From the NCBI RefSeq assembly GCF_900184795.1, contig NZ_FXXN01000025.1, forward strand, positions 258,542 to 322,541: a DNA stretch of 64,000 nucleotides, written 5' to 3'. The notes beneath the pieces were generated by a model. That model saw only the letters and a list, made by a program, of their open reading frames with translations. It was not told where the DNA came from and ran no database searches. Shown here one piece after another: positions 25,242 through 34,009 of this stretch (positions are counted from its first letter, which is position 1; each line of letters begins with the position of its first letter). The DNA is from Magnetospirillum sp. 15-1 (GTDB lineage Bacteria; Pseudomonadota; Alphaproteobacteria; Rhodospirillales; Magnetospirillaceae). Made by a program: the position numbers and the translations under genes.

Positions 25242-26756
25242 ATGACCACCCGTACCGCTACCGTCGCCTTTTCCGGCATCGACTGCCTCGACATCGACGT
25301 GCAGGTGCAGGTGGCCAACGGCATGCCGGCCTTCACCCTGGTCGGGTTGCCCGACAAGGCGGTGGGCGAAAGCCGCGAACGGGTACGCGCCGCCTTCAAC
25401 GCCATCGGCCTGGCCCTGCCGCCCAAGCGTATCACCGTCAACCTGGCCCCCGCCGACCTGTTGAAGGAGGGCAGCCATTTCGACCTGCCCATCGCGCTCG
25501 GTCTGCTGGGCGCCATGGGCGTGCTGCCCGCCGACGAGATCGCGGGTTACGTCGCCCTGGGCGAGCTGGGCCTGGACGGCTCCATCGCCCCGGTGGCCGG
25601 GGTGCTGCCCGCCGCCATCGCCGCCAATGCCAGCGAGCGCGGCCTGATCTGCCCCCAATCCCAGGGCTCCGAGGCCGCCTGGGCCGGCGAGGTCGAGGTG
25701 CTGGCCGCGCCGTCCCTGCTTGGCCTGATCAATCATTTCAAGGGCAGCCAGATTCTCGCCCGCCCGGCGCCCCGGCGCCTGGAGGAGAACGGACCGTATC
25801 TGGACCTCAAGGACATCAAGGGCCAGGAATCGGCCAAGCGCGCCCTGGAAGTGGCCGCCGCCGGCGCTCATAATCTGCTGATGATCGGACCTCCGGGCTC
25901 GGGCAAGTCCATGCTGGCCGCCCGCCTGCCCGGCCTGCTGCCGCCCCTCGAGCCCACCGAGGCCCTGGAAGTCAGCATGATCCACTCGGTGGCGGGGCAA
26001 CTGGCCGAAGGCCGCCTGCTGACCCGGCGCCCGTTCCGCGACCCCCATCATTCCGCCTCCGTGCCCTCCCTGGTGGGTGGCGGCATGCGGGCGCGGCCGG
26101 GCGAAGTCTCCCTGGCCCATAACGGCGTGCTGTTCCTGGACGAGTTGCCGGAATTCCAGCGCGGTGCCCTCGAGGCGCTGCGCCAGCCCCTGGAATCGGG
26201 CCGCGCCGTGGTGGCGCGCGCCAATGCCCACGTCACCTATCCCGCCCGCATCCAGTTGGTGGCCGCCATGAACCCCTGCCGGTGCGGCCATCTGGGCGAC
26301 CCGGCCCTGGCCTGTTCCAAGGCACCCAGGTGCGGCCAGGACTACCAGTCCAAGATTTCCGGCCCGCTGTTCGACCGCATCGACCTGCATGTGGAGGTGC
26401 CGGCGGTCAGCCCCGCCGACCTCTCCCTGCCGCCGGCCGCCGAGGGTTCGGCCGAGGTGGCGTCCCGCGTCGCCGGCGCCCGCGCCCTGCAGCTGGAGCG
26501 TTACAAGGATACCGCCGTCCGCACCAATGCCGAGGCCGACGGAGAGCTGCTGATGCAGGTCGCCTCCCCCGACGAGGCGGGGCGCCGCCTGCTGACCGAG
26601 GCGGCGGAGCACATGCGCCTGTCGGCCCGCGGTTGGCACCGGGTGCTGCGCGTCGCCCGCACCCTGGCCGATCTCCAGGGCGCCGAAGCCGTCGGACGCC
26701 TGCATGTGGCCGAGGCCCTCTCATACCGAAGGCTGATGCCGGGCCGCGCGGGATGA
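25242..26756 (+). CDS. comM: ComM/YifB-family Mg-chelatase-like AAA+ ATPase
   Basis: In Vibrio and Haemophilus ComM is a hexameric helicase that promotes branch migration during natural transformation; many non-competent bacteria also have it. The 504-residue protein has an N-terminal Lon-like fold (1-165), Walker A GPPGSGKSM (about 212-220), Walker B VLFLDELPEF and a cysteine-rich insertion (PCRCGHLGDPALACSKAPRC, about 344-363) likely to bind zinc. The C-terminal Mg_chelatase_C ends LSYRRLMPG. The start at 25242 places TVAFSGIDC where the family begins; ATGs at 25209 and 25212 are possible but lie on the -10 box. Confidence 0.92.
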   Translation: MTTRTATVAFSGIDCLDIDVQVQVANGMPAFTLVGLPDKAVGESRERVRAAFNAIGLALPPKRITVNLAPADLLKEGSHFDLPIALGLLGAMGVLPADEIAGYVALGELGLDGSIAPVAGVLPAAIAANASERGLICPQSQGSEAAWAGEVEVLAAPSLLGLINHFKGSQILARPAPRRLEENGPYLDLKDIKGQESAKRALEVAAAGAHNLLMIGPPGSGKSMLAARLPGLLPPLEPTEALEVSMIHSVAGQLAEGRLLTRRPFRDPHHSASVPSLVGGGMRARPGEVSLAHNGVLFLDELPEFQRGALEALRQPLESGRAVVARANAHVTYPARIQLVAAMNPCRCGHLGDPALACSKAPRCGQDYQSKISGPLFDRIDLHVEVPAVSPADLSLPPAAEGSAEVASRVAGARALQLERYKDTAVRTNAEADGELLMQVASPDEAGRRLLTEAAEHMRLSARGWHRVLRVARTLADLQGAEAVGRLHVAEALSYRRLMPGRAG

Positions 26757-26912
26757 TGCTTATCGCCCTATGACCTCTGTGGGCATTGCGCCTTTTGCGT
26801 GCCCGGCCCCATGCTCGGAACAGCCGGTGAGAAATGGGGTCAATACCCGATGAATGCCTGTGCGCCGATAGATGGCTGCGCGCCAGCCCCGGGAAAGCGA
26901 CGTTGCCACGAC

Positions 26913-27524
26913 ATGGCGATGATCGTCAGCGACGTGATCATGACGCTGGTCCGGGAAAAGGCCCAGGACGGCAAGGTCGACCTTCATGATCTCGAACGCA
27001 TCGCCACGCTGATCAGCAGCGGCAGCATGGTGCTGGACACCGCCTATGTCCATCAGGAGGAATCCTGTCGCAAGTTCCACCAGATGCCTCGCGGCAATGT
27101 GGGGGCGCGCTCCAACCCGTTCCACCGCCTGATGGTGCGGCCCTTCGAGCATCTGCTGACCGGCGAGGCGATGGTGCTCCAGCGCAGCTACCTGCCCCAT
27201 TATTTCGAATTTCTGGGACACGCCCTGGAAAAGCGGCTGGTGGCCTTCGAACGCCATTGCCGCACCATCATCCAGGCGCTGATGGTCATCCACGGCAACA
27301 ACCTGACCTGGGACCAGTTCTATGCCGACGGCCGCACGGTCAAGACCCTGCAGGGAGCGCTGAAGCTGCTGCGCGCCTATCTGGACGGTCCCGAGGGCCA
27401 GCGGGTCTGGCATGCCTGCATGATGCGCCCCATCGGCGACCTGCCCCAACCCACGGTCGGTCAGGTCAACCATATCCGCCAGGTCCTGATGGAAACGGCG
27501 CGCGGGCTGGAAGCGGCGGAATAG
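26913..27524 (+). CDS. conserved-looking protein of unknown function
   Basis: I do not recognise this family. The 203-residue soluble, mostly helical protein includes LVREKAQDGKVDLHDLERIA, LEKRLVAFERHCRTIIQALM (probable amphipathic helix) and HGNNLTWDQFYADGRT. There is no signal peptide or membrane segment. In-frame ATGs exist at 26850 and farther upstream, but the added residues are Cys/Pro/Gly-rich and look non-coding, so I chose MAMIVSDVIM at 26913. It follows comM on the same strand and converges with hinT. Confidence 0.6.
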   Translation: MAMIVSDVIMTLVREKAQDGKVDLHDLERIATLISSGSMVLDTAYVHQEESCRKFHQMPRGNVGARSNPFHRLMVRPFEHLLTGEAMVLQRSYLPHYFEFLGHALEKRLVAFERHCRTIIQALMVIHGNNLTWDQFYADGRTVKTLQGALKLLRAYLDGPEGQRVWHACMMRPIGDLPQPTVGQVNHIRQVLMETARGLEAAE

Positions 27525-27560
27525 AAGGGGGAAACAGTGGGCTGCCGCCCACCCCCGCTC

Positions 27561-27656
27561 GGGGCCAAAGGCCCCAAACCCCGTTCATTTGATTTACCAA
27601 ACGAAAAGAGGGTTCGGGAGGCGTGCTTCCCGATAGGGACCGGGGCGAAGCCCCGG
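27561..27656. terminator. two GC-rich hairpins between convergent genes
   Basis: GGGGCC-AAA-GGCCCC (27561-27575) and CCGGGGC-GAA-GCCCCGG (27640-27656) lie between the unknown gene and hinT, which converge. The block between them also has self-complementary GGGA/TCCC segments. It probably serves as a bidirectional terminator; similar GC hairpin blocks are often dispersed repeats. Confidence 0.5.
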
Positions 27657-27663
27657 ACTTGCC

Positions 27664-28032
27664 CTACGCCCCGGTCCTGGGCAGCATGTGGCCCAGCATG
27701 CGGCCGCCGAAGATGTGGATGTGCAGGTGCGGCACTTCCTGGTGGCCGTTCTCGCCGATATTGCTGAGCATGCGCCAGCCGTCCCCGGCCACGCCGGCCA
27801 TCTCGGCCACCTTGCCGACGGCGCGCATCAGGGCGGCGATCTCGGCATCGCTGGCACGGGCCGAGAAATCGTTCATGGAGACATAGGCGCCCTTGGGGAT
27901 CACCAGGATATGAACCGGCGCCTGCGGGTTGATGTCGTGGAAGGCCAGGGTGTGGTCGTCCTCGTGCACCTTCTTGCAGGGGATTTCCCCCCGGAGGATA
28001 CGGGCGAAGATATTGTTGGAATCGTAGGCCAT
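27664..28032 (-). CDS. hinT: HIT-family nucleotide-binding hydrolase (HinT-like)
   Basis: HinT proteins hydrolyse adenosine 5'-phosphoramidates and acyl-AMPs. The 122-residue protein has the family start AYDSNNIFARILRGEIPC, PVHILVIPKGAYVSMNDFSA and the catalytic histidine triad HLHIHIFGG near the C-terminus. The ATG (28030-28032) has GGGAGAGAG upstream, preferred over longer in-frame starts. It follows hisE in the same direction, a frequent alphaproteobacterial linkage. Confidence 0.93.
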   Translation of the reverse strand: MAYDSNNIFARILRGEIPCKKVHEDDHTLAFHDINPQAPVHILVIPKGAYVSMNDFSARASDAEIAALMRAVGKVAEMAGVAGDGWRMLSNIGENGHQEVPHLHIHIFGGRMLGHMLPRTGA

Positions 28033-28055
28033 GGCTCTCTCCCTTGCAGGGGCCG

Positions 28056-28385
28056 TCACTTCTTGGCGCGCGACTTCTTCTCGTCGATGCCCGAGGTGCC
28101 GGTGCGCCGGGCCAGCTCGGCCCACACCTTGGCCGGCTCGACACCGCAATCGGCCCACAGCACCAGCAGATGATAGAGGGTATCGGCGCTTTCGCCCACC
28201 AGCTGCTCCTTGCCCTCGGACAGGGCGGCGACCACGGTCTCCACCGCTTCCTCGCCGAACTTCTGGGCAATCTTGCCGCGCCCGCGGGCGAACAGCTTGG
28301 CGGTATAGGACTTGTCGGGATCGGTGCCCTTGCGGCTGGCGATCACCGTGTACAGTTCCTCGAGAATCTTGCTGTCCTGCGCCAC
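28056..28385 (-). CDS. hisE: phosphoribosyl-ATP pyrophosphatase
   Basis: HisE hydrolyses phosphoribosyl-ATP to phosphoribosyl-AMP in histidine synthesis. The 109-residue protein shows the MazG-like motifs KIAQKFGEEAVETVVAAL (about 38-55) and ESADTLYHLLVLW (about 65-77) with the metal-binding acidic residues. It is a stand-alone HisE, not fused to HisI. It sits 98 bases after hisF and 23 bases before hinT on the minus strand. Confidence 0.95.
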   Translation of the reverse strand: MAQDSKILEELYTVIASRKGTDPDKSYTAKLFARGRGKIAQKFGEEAVETVVAALSEGKEQLVGESADTLYHLLVLWADCGVEPAKVWAELARRTGTSGIDEKKSRAKK

Positions 28386-28483
28386 CGCACCCTCTCTTTA
28401 CGCTTGTTCCAGACCGTCATCTTTCCCCAACGCCCCTGCCTAACAGATGGCGGCGGGCCTGTCACCCCCTCAAGCCTCGGCCT

Positions 28484-29242
28484 TCAGGGGCGAACGGGAA
28501 TCCCGGCGGCACGCATGTGCGCCTTGGCCTGGGCGATGGTGTAGGTCCCGAAGTGGAAAATGGAGGCGGCCAGCACCGCGGTGGCATGGCCGTCGCGGAT
28601 GCCTTCCACCAGATGGTCGAGGTTGCCCACCCCCCCCGAGGCGATCACCGGCACGGTGACGGCGTCGGCCACGGCGCGGGTGAGCGGAATGTTGAAGCCC
28701 TGCTTGGTGCCGTCGCGGTCCATGGAGGTCAGCAGGATCTCGCCCGCCCCGTATTCGGTCATGCGCCTGGCCCATTCCACCGCGTCGATGCCGGTGGGAT
28801 TGCGGCCGCCATGGGTGAAGATCTCGAACTTGCCCGGCGCCACCTGCTTGGCGTCGATGGCCACCACGATGCACTGGCTGCCGAACTTCTCGGCGGCTTC
28901 GCGCACGAATTCAGGACGGTGCACGGCCGCCGTGTTGATGGACACCTTGTCGGCGCCGGCCAGCAGCAGCTTGCGGATGTCCTCGTTGACCCGCACGCCG
29001 CCGCCCACGGTCAGCGGCATGAAGCACTGCTCGGCGGTACGGCGCACCACGTCGTAGATGGTGTCGCGGTTCTCGTGACTGGCGGTGATGTCGAGGAAGG
29101 TCAGCTCGTCGGCGCCGGCCTTGTCGTAGAGCTTGGCCTGCTCGACGGGATCGCCGGCGTCGATCAGGTCGACGAAGTTGACTCCCTTGACCACGCGGCC
29201 GTCCTTGACGTCCAGGCAGGGGATGATGCGCATCTTGAGCAT
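28484..29242 (-). CDS. hisF: imidazole glycerol phosphate synthase, cyclase subunit
   Basis: HisF makes IGP and AICAR from PRFAR using ammonia channelled from HisH. This TIM barrel of 252 residues has the catalytic Asp near residue 11 ([14 protein letters not shown]) and the second Asp in CIVVAIDAK near residue 130. It lies 4 bases after hisA and shares sequence design with it, reflecting their known common origin. It forms a complex with HisH, encoded two genes upstream. Confidence 0.97.
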   Translation of the reverse strand: MLKMRIIPCLDVKDGRVVKGVNFVDLIDAGDPVEQAKLYDKAGADELTFLDITASHENRDTIYDVVRRTAEQCFMPLTVGGGVRVNEDIRKLLLAGADKVSINTAAVHRPEFVREAAEKFGSQCIVVAIDAKQVAPGKFEIFTHGGRNPTGIDAVEWARRMTEYGAGEILLTSMDRDGTKQGFNIPLTRAVADAVTVPVIASGGVGNLDHLVEGIRDGHATAVLAASIFHFGTYTIAQAKAHMRAAGIPVRP

Positions 29243-29246
29243 GGGC

Positions 29247-29966
29247 TCAGGCCTTCAGCAGCGCGATGGCCTGGGCCACGTCGATGCGCCCGTCATAGAT
29301 GGCACGGCCCGAGATGACGCCTTCCAGCTTGGGATACGCCTTCAGCGCCTTGAGGTCGTCCAGCGACGACACGCCGCCCGAGGCGATCACCGGAATGGAG
29401 ATGGCGTCGGCCAGGGCCGCCGTGGCCGCCACGTTGGGGCCGGCCAGCACGCCGTCGCGGTCGATGTCGGTATAGATCAGGGCGGCGACGCCGCAATCCT
29501 CGAACTTGGCCGCCAGTTCCAGCACGGTAAGGTCCGAGGTCTCGGCCCAGCCTTCCACCGCCACCTTGCCGCCCTTGGCGTCGATGCCCACCGCCACGCG
29601 GCCGGGAAAGCGCCTGCAGGCCTCCTTGACCAGGGCGGGATTCTTCAGCGCCACGGTGCCGAGGATCACCCGGCGGATACCACGCGCCAGCCAGTCCTCG
29701 ATGGTCGCCATCTCGCGGATGCCGCCGCCCAATTGGACCGGCACCGAAACGGACTTGAGGATGCTGTCCACCGCCGCGCCATTGACCGGCTTGCCGGCGA
29801 AGGCGCCGTTGAGGTCGACCACGTGAATCCACTCGGCGCCCTTGGCGGCGAAGTCGCGGGCCTGGGCGCCGGGGTCGGTGTTGAACACCGTGGATTCCTC
29901 CATCAGGCCCAGCTTGAGCCGAACGCAGGCGCCGTCCTTGAGGTCGATGGCGGGGAACAGGAACAT
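29247..29966 (-). CDS. hisA: phosphoribosylformimino-AICAR-phosphate isomerase
   Basis: HisA isomerises ProFAR to PRFAR, an Amadori rearrangement. This half-barrel duplicate of 239 residues starts [17 protein letters not shown] with the catalytic Asp at about residue 8. The second acid is in [10 protein letters not shown] near residue 173. The ATG at 29964-29966 is 2 bases from the hisH stop codon, indicating translational coupling. Order hisB-hisH-hisA-hisF-hisE follows the pathway's clustered operon in related bacteria. Confidence 0.97.
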   Translation of the reverse strand: MFLFPAIDLKDGACVRLKLGLMEESTVFNTDPGAQARDFAAKGAEWIHVVDLNGAFAGKPVNGAAVDSILKSVSVPVQLGGGIREMATIEDWLARGIRRVILGTVALKNPALVKEACRRFPGRVAVGIDAKGGKVAVEGWAETSDLTVLELAAKFEDCGVAALIYTDIDRDGVLAGPNVAATAALADAISIPVIASGGVSSLDDLKALKAYPKLEGVISGRAIYDGRIDVAQAIALLKA

Positions 29967-29968
29967 CT

Positions 29969-30619
29969 TTAGGGAGTCCACGTCAGGAAGTTGGAGATCA
30001 CCCGCAGCCCGGTATTCTGGGACTTCTCGGGATGGAATTGGGTGCCGACCATGTTGTCGCGACCGATCACGGCGGTGACCGGCCCGCCGTAATCCACATG
30101 GGCGAGGCGATGGGCGGGATTGGCCGTCTCGAATTTGTAGGAATGGACGAAATAGGCATGGGCCTCGGCGTCCAGACCGGCCAGCAGCGGATGGGACGCA
30201 TCGTCGGGCACCAATTGATTCCAGCCCATGTGCGGCACCTTGAGGCCCTGGGCCTCGACACCCAGCGGCACCACCTCGCCGGCGATCCAGCCCAGACCGG
30301 CATGCATGCCGTGCTCGCGGCCGATACTGGCCATCAACTGCATGCCGACGCAGATACCGAAGAACGGCGTGCCGCGGGCCAGTACCCGCTCGGTCAGGGT
30401 CTCGGCCATACCGGCGAGCGCCATCAGCCCGGCGCGGCAATCAGCGAAGGCGCCCACACCCGGCAGCACGATGCGCGACGCGCCTTCCACCACCTTGGGA
30501 TCGTCGGTGACGACCACGGTAAGGCGAAGGCCGGCCTCGGCCACCACCCGCTCGAACGCCTTGGCGGCCGAGCGCAGATTGCCCGAGCCGTAATCGATGA
30601 TGGCGACGGTACCGCTCAC
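29969..30619 (-). CDS. hisH: imidazole glycerol phosphate synthase, glutamine amidotransferase subunit
   Basis: HisH releases ammonia from glutamine for HisF. The class I amidotransferase triad is visible: Cys in [11 protein letters not shown] and His/Glu in [10 protein letters not shown]. The family start [12 protein letters not shown] follows a GTG start (30617-30619) preceded by a GGGGGG run. Length is 216 residues. The upstream frame extends further but overlaps hisB and carries no family sequence. Confidence 0.95.
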   Translation of the reverse strand: MSGTVAIIDYGSGNLRSAAKAFERVVAEAGLRLTVVVTDDPKVVEGASRIVLPGVGAFADCRAGLMALAGMAETLTERVLARGTPFFGICVGMQLMASIGREHGMHAGLGWIAGEVVPLGVEAQGLKVPHMGWNQLVPDDASHPLLAGLDAEAHAYFVHSYKFETANPAHRLAHVDYGGPVTAVIGRDNMVGTQFHPEKSQNTGLRVISNFLTWTP

Positions 30620-30650
30620 GACGATCCCCCCGGACGACGCGATGCGTCGC

Positions 30651-31250
30651 TCACAGCGATCCTCCCAGCGTCCCCTTGGTCGACGGCACGGAATCGGCCT
30701 TGCGCGGGTCGATCTCGACGGCGTCGCGCAGGGCGCGGGCCAGGGCCTTGAAGCAGCTTTCGACGATATGGTGATCGTTGTCGCCGTAGAGATTCTCCAC
30801 GTGCAGGGTCGCGCCCGCCGCCCCTGCAAAGGCCTGGAACCACTCCTTGAACAGCTCGGTGTCCATGGTGCCCAGCTTGTCGCGGCCGAACGTCACCTTC
30901 CAGATCAGGTAGGGGCGGTTGGACAGGTCCAGCGCCACGCGGGTCAGCGCCTCGTCCATGGGCACATAGGCGGAGCCATAGCGATGGATACCCTTGCGGT
31001 CGCCCAGGGCCTGGGCCACCGCCTGGCCGATGGCGATGCCCACGTCCTCGGTGGTGTGGTGGGCGTCGATGTGCAGATCGCCCTTGGCCTCCACCTCGAG
31101 GTCCATCAGCGAGTGCCGGGACAACTGCTCCAGCATGTGGTCGAGGAAACCCACCCCGGTCTTGACGGCGTACTTGCCGCTGCCGTCCAGATCGACGGCG
31201 ACCTTGATGCTGGTTTCGGTGGTATTGCGCGTGATGGCGGCCTTGCGCAT
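30651..31250 (-). CDS. hisB: imidazoleglycerol-phosphate dehydratase
   Basis: This monofunctional HisB (199 residues, no phosphatase domain) dehydrates IGP to imidazole acetol phosphate. The manganese-binding duplicated motifs are [18 protein letters not shown] (about 70-87) and [16 protein letters not shown] (about 160-175). [13 protein letters not shown] is also typical. The ATG (31248-31250) follows GGAGG. It is the first gene of the minus-strand his group and is divergent from hslVU, with 132 bases between for both promoters. Confidence 0.97.
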   Translation of the reverse strand: MRKAAITRNTTETSIKVAVDLDGSGKYAVKTGVGFLDHMLEQLSRHSLMDLEVEAKGDLHIDAHHTTEDVGIAIGQAVAQALGDRKGIHRYGSAYVPMDEALTRVALDLSNRPYLIWKVTFGRDKLGTMDTELFKEWFQAFAGAAGATLHVENLYGDNDHHIVESCFKALARALRDAVEIDPRKADSVPSTKGTLGGSL

Positions 31251-31343
31251 GGGAACCTCCTTGATACTGCCCCGTTTAGTAACAGGATTGTGCGCCGCAT
31301 GCCAGTCCGACCCCCAATTTTCTCGGGCATGGCTGCCCGCCTT

Positions 31344-31352
31344 TGCTATGAT
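31344..31352 (+). promoter_or_regulatory. extended -10 promoter element before hslV
   Basis: TGC-TATGAT (31344-31352) is an extended -10 element 31 bases upstream of the hslV ATG. No clear -35 box is present. The following CCCGC is the same as downstream of the comM TATGAT. A heat-shock sigma-32 promoter would be expected for hslVU, but I could not recognise one with confidence. Confidence 0.45.
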
Positions 31353-31382
31353 GCCCGCCCCTCTCCCTTCGGGTTCCGCTCC

Positions 31383-31931
31383 ATGTCCGAGTCCTCCTTT
31401 CCCTCCTGGCACGGCACCACCATCTTGTGCCTGCGCAAATCGGGTCGTGTGGTCATCGCCGGCGACGGCCAGGTCAGCCTGGGCGCCACGGTGATCAAGG
31501 GCAACGCCCGCAAGGTCCGCAAGGTGGGCGGCGACACCATTCTGGTGGGCTTCGCCGGCGCCACCGCCGATGCCTTCACCCTGCTGGAGCGCCTGGAAGC
31601 CAAGCTGGAGAAGCATCCCGGCCAGCTCACCCGCGCCTGCGTGGAGCTGGCCAAGGACTGGCGCACCGACCGCTACCTGCGCCGGCTGGAAGCCATGATG
31701 GCGGTAGCCGACAAGGACGTGTCGCTGGTCCTGACCGGCCAGGGCGACGTGCTGGAGCCCGAGGACGGCATCATCGGCATCGGCTCGGGCGGCAATTACG
31801 CCCTGGCCGCCGCCCGCGCCCTGATCGACATCGACGGACTGGACGCCGAGGAGATCGCCCGCAAGGCCATGAAGATCGCCGCCGGCATCTGCGTCTACAC
31901 CAACGGCAACATGATCGTGGAAAGCCTATGA
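31383..31931 (+). CDS. hslV: ATP-dependent protease HslV, peptidase subunit
   Basis: HslV (ClpQ) is the threonine peptidase of the HslVU proteasome-like complex. In the 182-residue protein the motif [20 protein letters not shown] aligns with the mature enzyme, making Thr12 the nucleophile after removal of an 11-residue propeptide. [19 protein letters not shown] and the C-terminal [14 protein letters not shown] are typical. The stop overlaps the hslU ATG. Confidence 0.97.
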   Translation: MSESSFPSWHGTTILCLRKSGRVVIAGDGQVSLGATVIKGNARKVRKVGGDTILVGFAGATADAFTLLERLEAKLEKHPGQLTRACVELAKDWRTDRYLRRLEAMMAVADKDVSLVLTGQGDVLEPEDGIIGIGSGGNYALAAARALIDIDGLDAEEIARKAMKIAAGICVYTNGNMIVESL

Positions 31932-33256
31932 GCGCCTCCGCCTTTTCCCCCCGCGAAATCGTTTCGGAACTGGACAGGTTCATCGTCGGCCAGAACGACG
32001 CCAAGCGCGCCGTGGCCATCGCGCTCCGGAACCGCTGGCGCCGCCAGCAATTGCCCGAGGCGCTGCGCGAGGAGGTCCTGCCCAAGAACATCCTGATGAT
32101 CGGCCCCACCGGCGTCGGCAAGACCGAGATCGCGAGGCGTCTGGCCCGCCTGGCCCAGGCGCCCTTCCTCAAGGTCGAGGCCACCAAGTTCACCGAGGTG
32201 GGCTATGTGGGCCGCGACGTGGAGCAGATCGTCCGCGACCTGGTCGAGGTCGCCATCCTGATGACCCGCCAGCGCCTGCGCAAGCAGGTCACCGCCAAGG
32301 CGGAGATCGCCGCCGAGGAGCGCCTGCTCGACGCCCTGGTGGGTGAAGGCGCCGGCACCGAGACCCGCCAGAAGTTCCGCAAGATGCTGCGCGAAGGCGC
32401 CCTGGATTCCAAGGACGTGGAAATCCAGGTGGCCGATGGCGGCGGGGCCGGCATGCCGGCCTTCGACATTCCCGGCATGCCGGGCTCGCAGGTGGGAATG
32501 ATCAATCTCAGCGACATGCTGGGCAAGGCATTCGGCGGCGGCCGCACGAAGCCGCGCAAACTGCCGGTCAAGGAAGCCCTCGAGGCCCTGACCGCCGAGG
32601 AATCCGACAATCTGCTCGACCAGGACAAGGTGGTGAAGGACGCCATCTGGATGGTGGAGAACCACGGCATCGTCTTCATCGACGAAATCGACAAGATCTG
32701 CGCCCGTTCGAGCGAGCACCACGTGGGCGGCGACGTCAGCCGCGAAGGCGTGCAGCGCGACCTGCTGCCGCTGATCGAGGGCACCACCGTCGCCACCAAG
32801 CACGGCCCGGTGAAGACCGACCACGTGCTGTTCATCGCGTCGGGCGCCTTCCATCTGGCCAAGCCCTCGGACCTGCTGCCCGAACTGCAGGGCCGCCTGC
32901 CCATCCGCGTCGAGCTGAAGGCCCTGACCCGCGACGATCTGGTGCGCATCCTCACCGAGCCCGAGGCCAGCCTGCTCAAGCAATACGAGGCTCTGCTCGG
33001 CACCGAGGACGTCACCTTGTCCTTCGAGCCCGATGCCATCGAGGCCATCGCCGATCTGGCCGCCGAGATCAATTCGACGGTGGAAAACATCGGAGCGCGG
33101 CGCCTGCAGACCGTCATGGAGCGCCTGCTGGAGGAGATCAGCTTCACCGCCCCCGACCAGCCCCCCGGCACGGCGATCGTCATCACCGCCGAGATGGTGC
33201 GCGACCGGGTCGGTGAACTGGCCAAGAAAGCCGATCTGGCCAAGTTCATCCTCTAA
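31928..33256 (+). CDS. hslU: ATP-dependent protease HslU, ATPase subunit
   Basis: HslU (ClpY) is the AAA+ unfoldase partner of HslV. The 442-residue protein begins with [20 protein letters not shown], has Walker [10 protein letters not shown] (59-67), the pore-region motif [14 protein letters not shown], Walker [11 protein letters not shown] (about 250) and the sensor region [20 protein letters not shown]. The C-terminal ADLAKFIL is the tail that docks into HslV. The I-domain lies between Walker A and B. It is translationally coupled to hslV. Confidence 0.98.
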   Translation: MSASAFSPREIVSELDRFIVGQNDAKRAVAIALRNRWRRQQLPEALREEVLPKNILMIGPTGVGKTEIARRLARLAQAPFLKVEATKFTEVGYVGRDVEQIVRDLVEVAILMTRQRLRKQVTAKAEIAAEERLLDALVGEGAGTETRQKFRKMLREGALDSKDVEIQVADGGGAGMPAFDIPGMPGSQVGMINLSDMLGKAFGGGRTKPRKLPVKEALEALTAEESDNLLDQDKVVKDAIWMVENHGIVFIDEIDKICARSSEHHVGGDVSREGVQRDLLPLIEGTTVATKHGPVKTDHVLFIASGAFHLAKPSDLLPELQGRLPIRVELKALTRDDLVRILTEPEASLLKQYEALLGTEDVTLSFEPDAIEAIADLAAEINSTVENIGARRLQTVMERLLEEISFTAPDQPPGTAIVITAEMVRDRVGELAKKADLAKFIL

Positions 33257-33272
33257 CCTGTGCTCGTGGTAT

Positions 33273-33286
33273 ATGATTTCGATCAT
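33273..33286. promoter_or_regulatory. FNR/CRP-type palindrome upstream of the Crp/Fnr-like gene
   Basis: ATGAT-TTCG-ATCAT is a perfect 5-base inverted repeat with a four-base spacer. It differs from the FNR consensus TTGAT-N4-ATCAA only at the outermost base of each arm. It ends 17 bases before the ATG of the regulator and overlaps a TATATGAT sequence that could be a -10 box, so binding there would repress. Autoregulation or control by another FNR-type protein is inferred. Confidence 0.5.
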
Positions 33287-33303
33287 AACCCAGCGGGGTC
33301 GGC

Positions 33304-33888
33304 ATGGATGATTGGGGCAAGGTTCTGGGTGGCATCCGCGCTACCACCCGCGGCCTGGAGGCGGGCGAGGCGCTGTTCCGGCAGGGCGACGAGGCCCGTG
33401 CCGTGTTTTGCGTGGAGCACGGCCGCCTGCGGCTGACGCGCCAGGGCGCCGATGGTTCGGCGGTGAGCCTGCACGTGGCCCGCGCCGGCTCGCTGTTCGC
33501 GGAAGACTCCCTGTTCGCCGCCCATTACCATTGCGACGCCACGGCGGAGACCGATGCCCGTGTGCGGGTCTATCCCAAGGCGGCATCGCTGCTGTTCCTG
33601 CGCGCCCATCCCGACCTCAACCTCGCCTTCTCCGCCTATCTCGCCCGCCAGGTGCAAAGGCTGCGCGGCCGTCAGGAGATCATGCGGCTGCCCGGAGCAC
33701 GGGACCGGGTGGTGGCCTGGCTGACCCAGTTGGGCGCCGCCGACGGCATCGTCGCCCTGGACGGTCCCCTTTCGGCGGCGGCGGGCGAGATCGGCCTGAC
33801 CCACGAAGCCCTTTACCGCACCCTGGCCGCCCTGGTGAGGGAGGGCAGGCTGGAGCGGCCGGACAGGCGGGTCTTTCGCCTGATCTGA
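33304..33888 (+). CDS. Crp/Fnr-family transcriptional regulator without Fe-S cysteines
   Basis: The 194-residue protein has a cyclic-nucleotide-binding-like beta domain (about 15-105, EALFRQGDEARAVFCVEHGR), a dimerisation helix (LNLAFSAYLARQVQRLRGRQ) and a C-terminal winged helix with IGLTHEALYRTLAALVREGR as recognition helix region. Only two cysteines are present (VFCVE and YHCDA) and there is no N-terminal cluster, so it is not a classical oxygen-sensing FNR. The ligand is unknown. It follows hslU by 47 bases that contain an FNR-like palindrome. Confidence 0.88.
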   Translation: MDDWGKVLGGIRATTRGLEAGEALFRQGDEARAVFCVEHGRLRLTRQGADGSAVSLHVARAGSLFAEDSLFAAHYHCDATAETDARVRVYPKAASLLFLRAHPDLNLAFSAYLARQVQRLRGRQEIMRLPGARDRVVAWLTQLGAADGIVALDGPLSAAAGEIGLTHEALYRTLAALVREGRLERPDRRVFRLI

Positions 33889-34009
33889 AGAACTTTCTTA
33901 GTGGCAGAACGCCGGGAAATCCAGCATCGAGAGACAAAAGTAGGGTGAACACCGGATTCTGTTGCAGTGCATAAACCGTCAATGGCACTGTCCCATTGGA
34001 ATTGATCCA

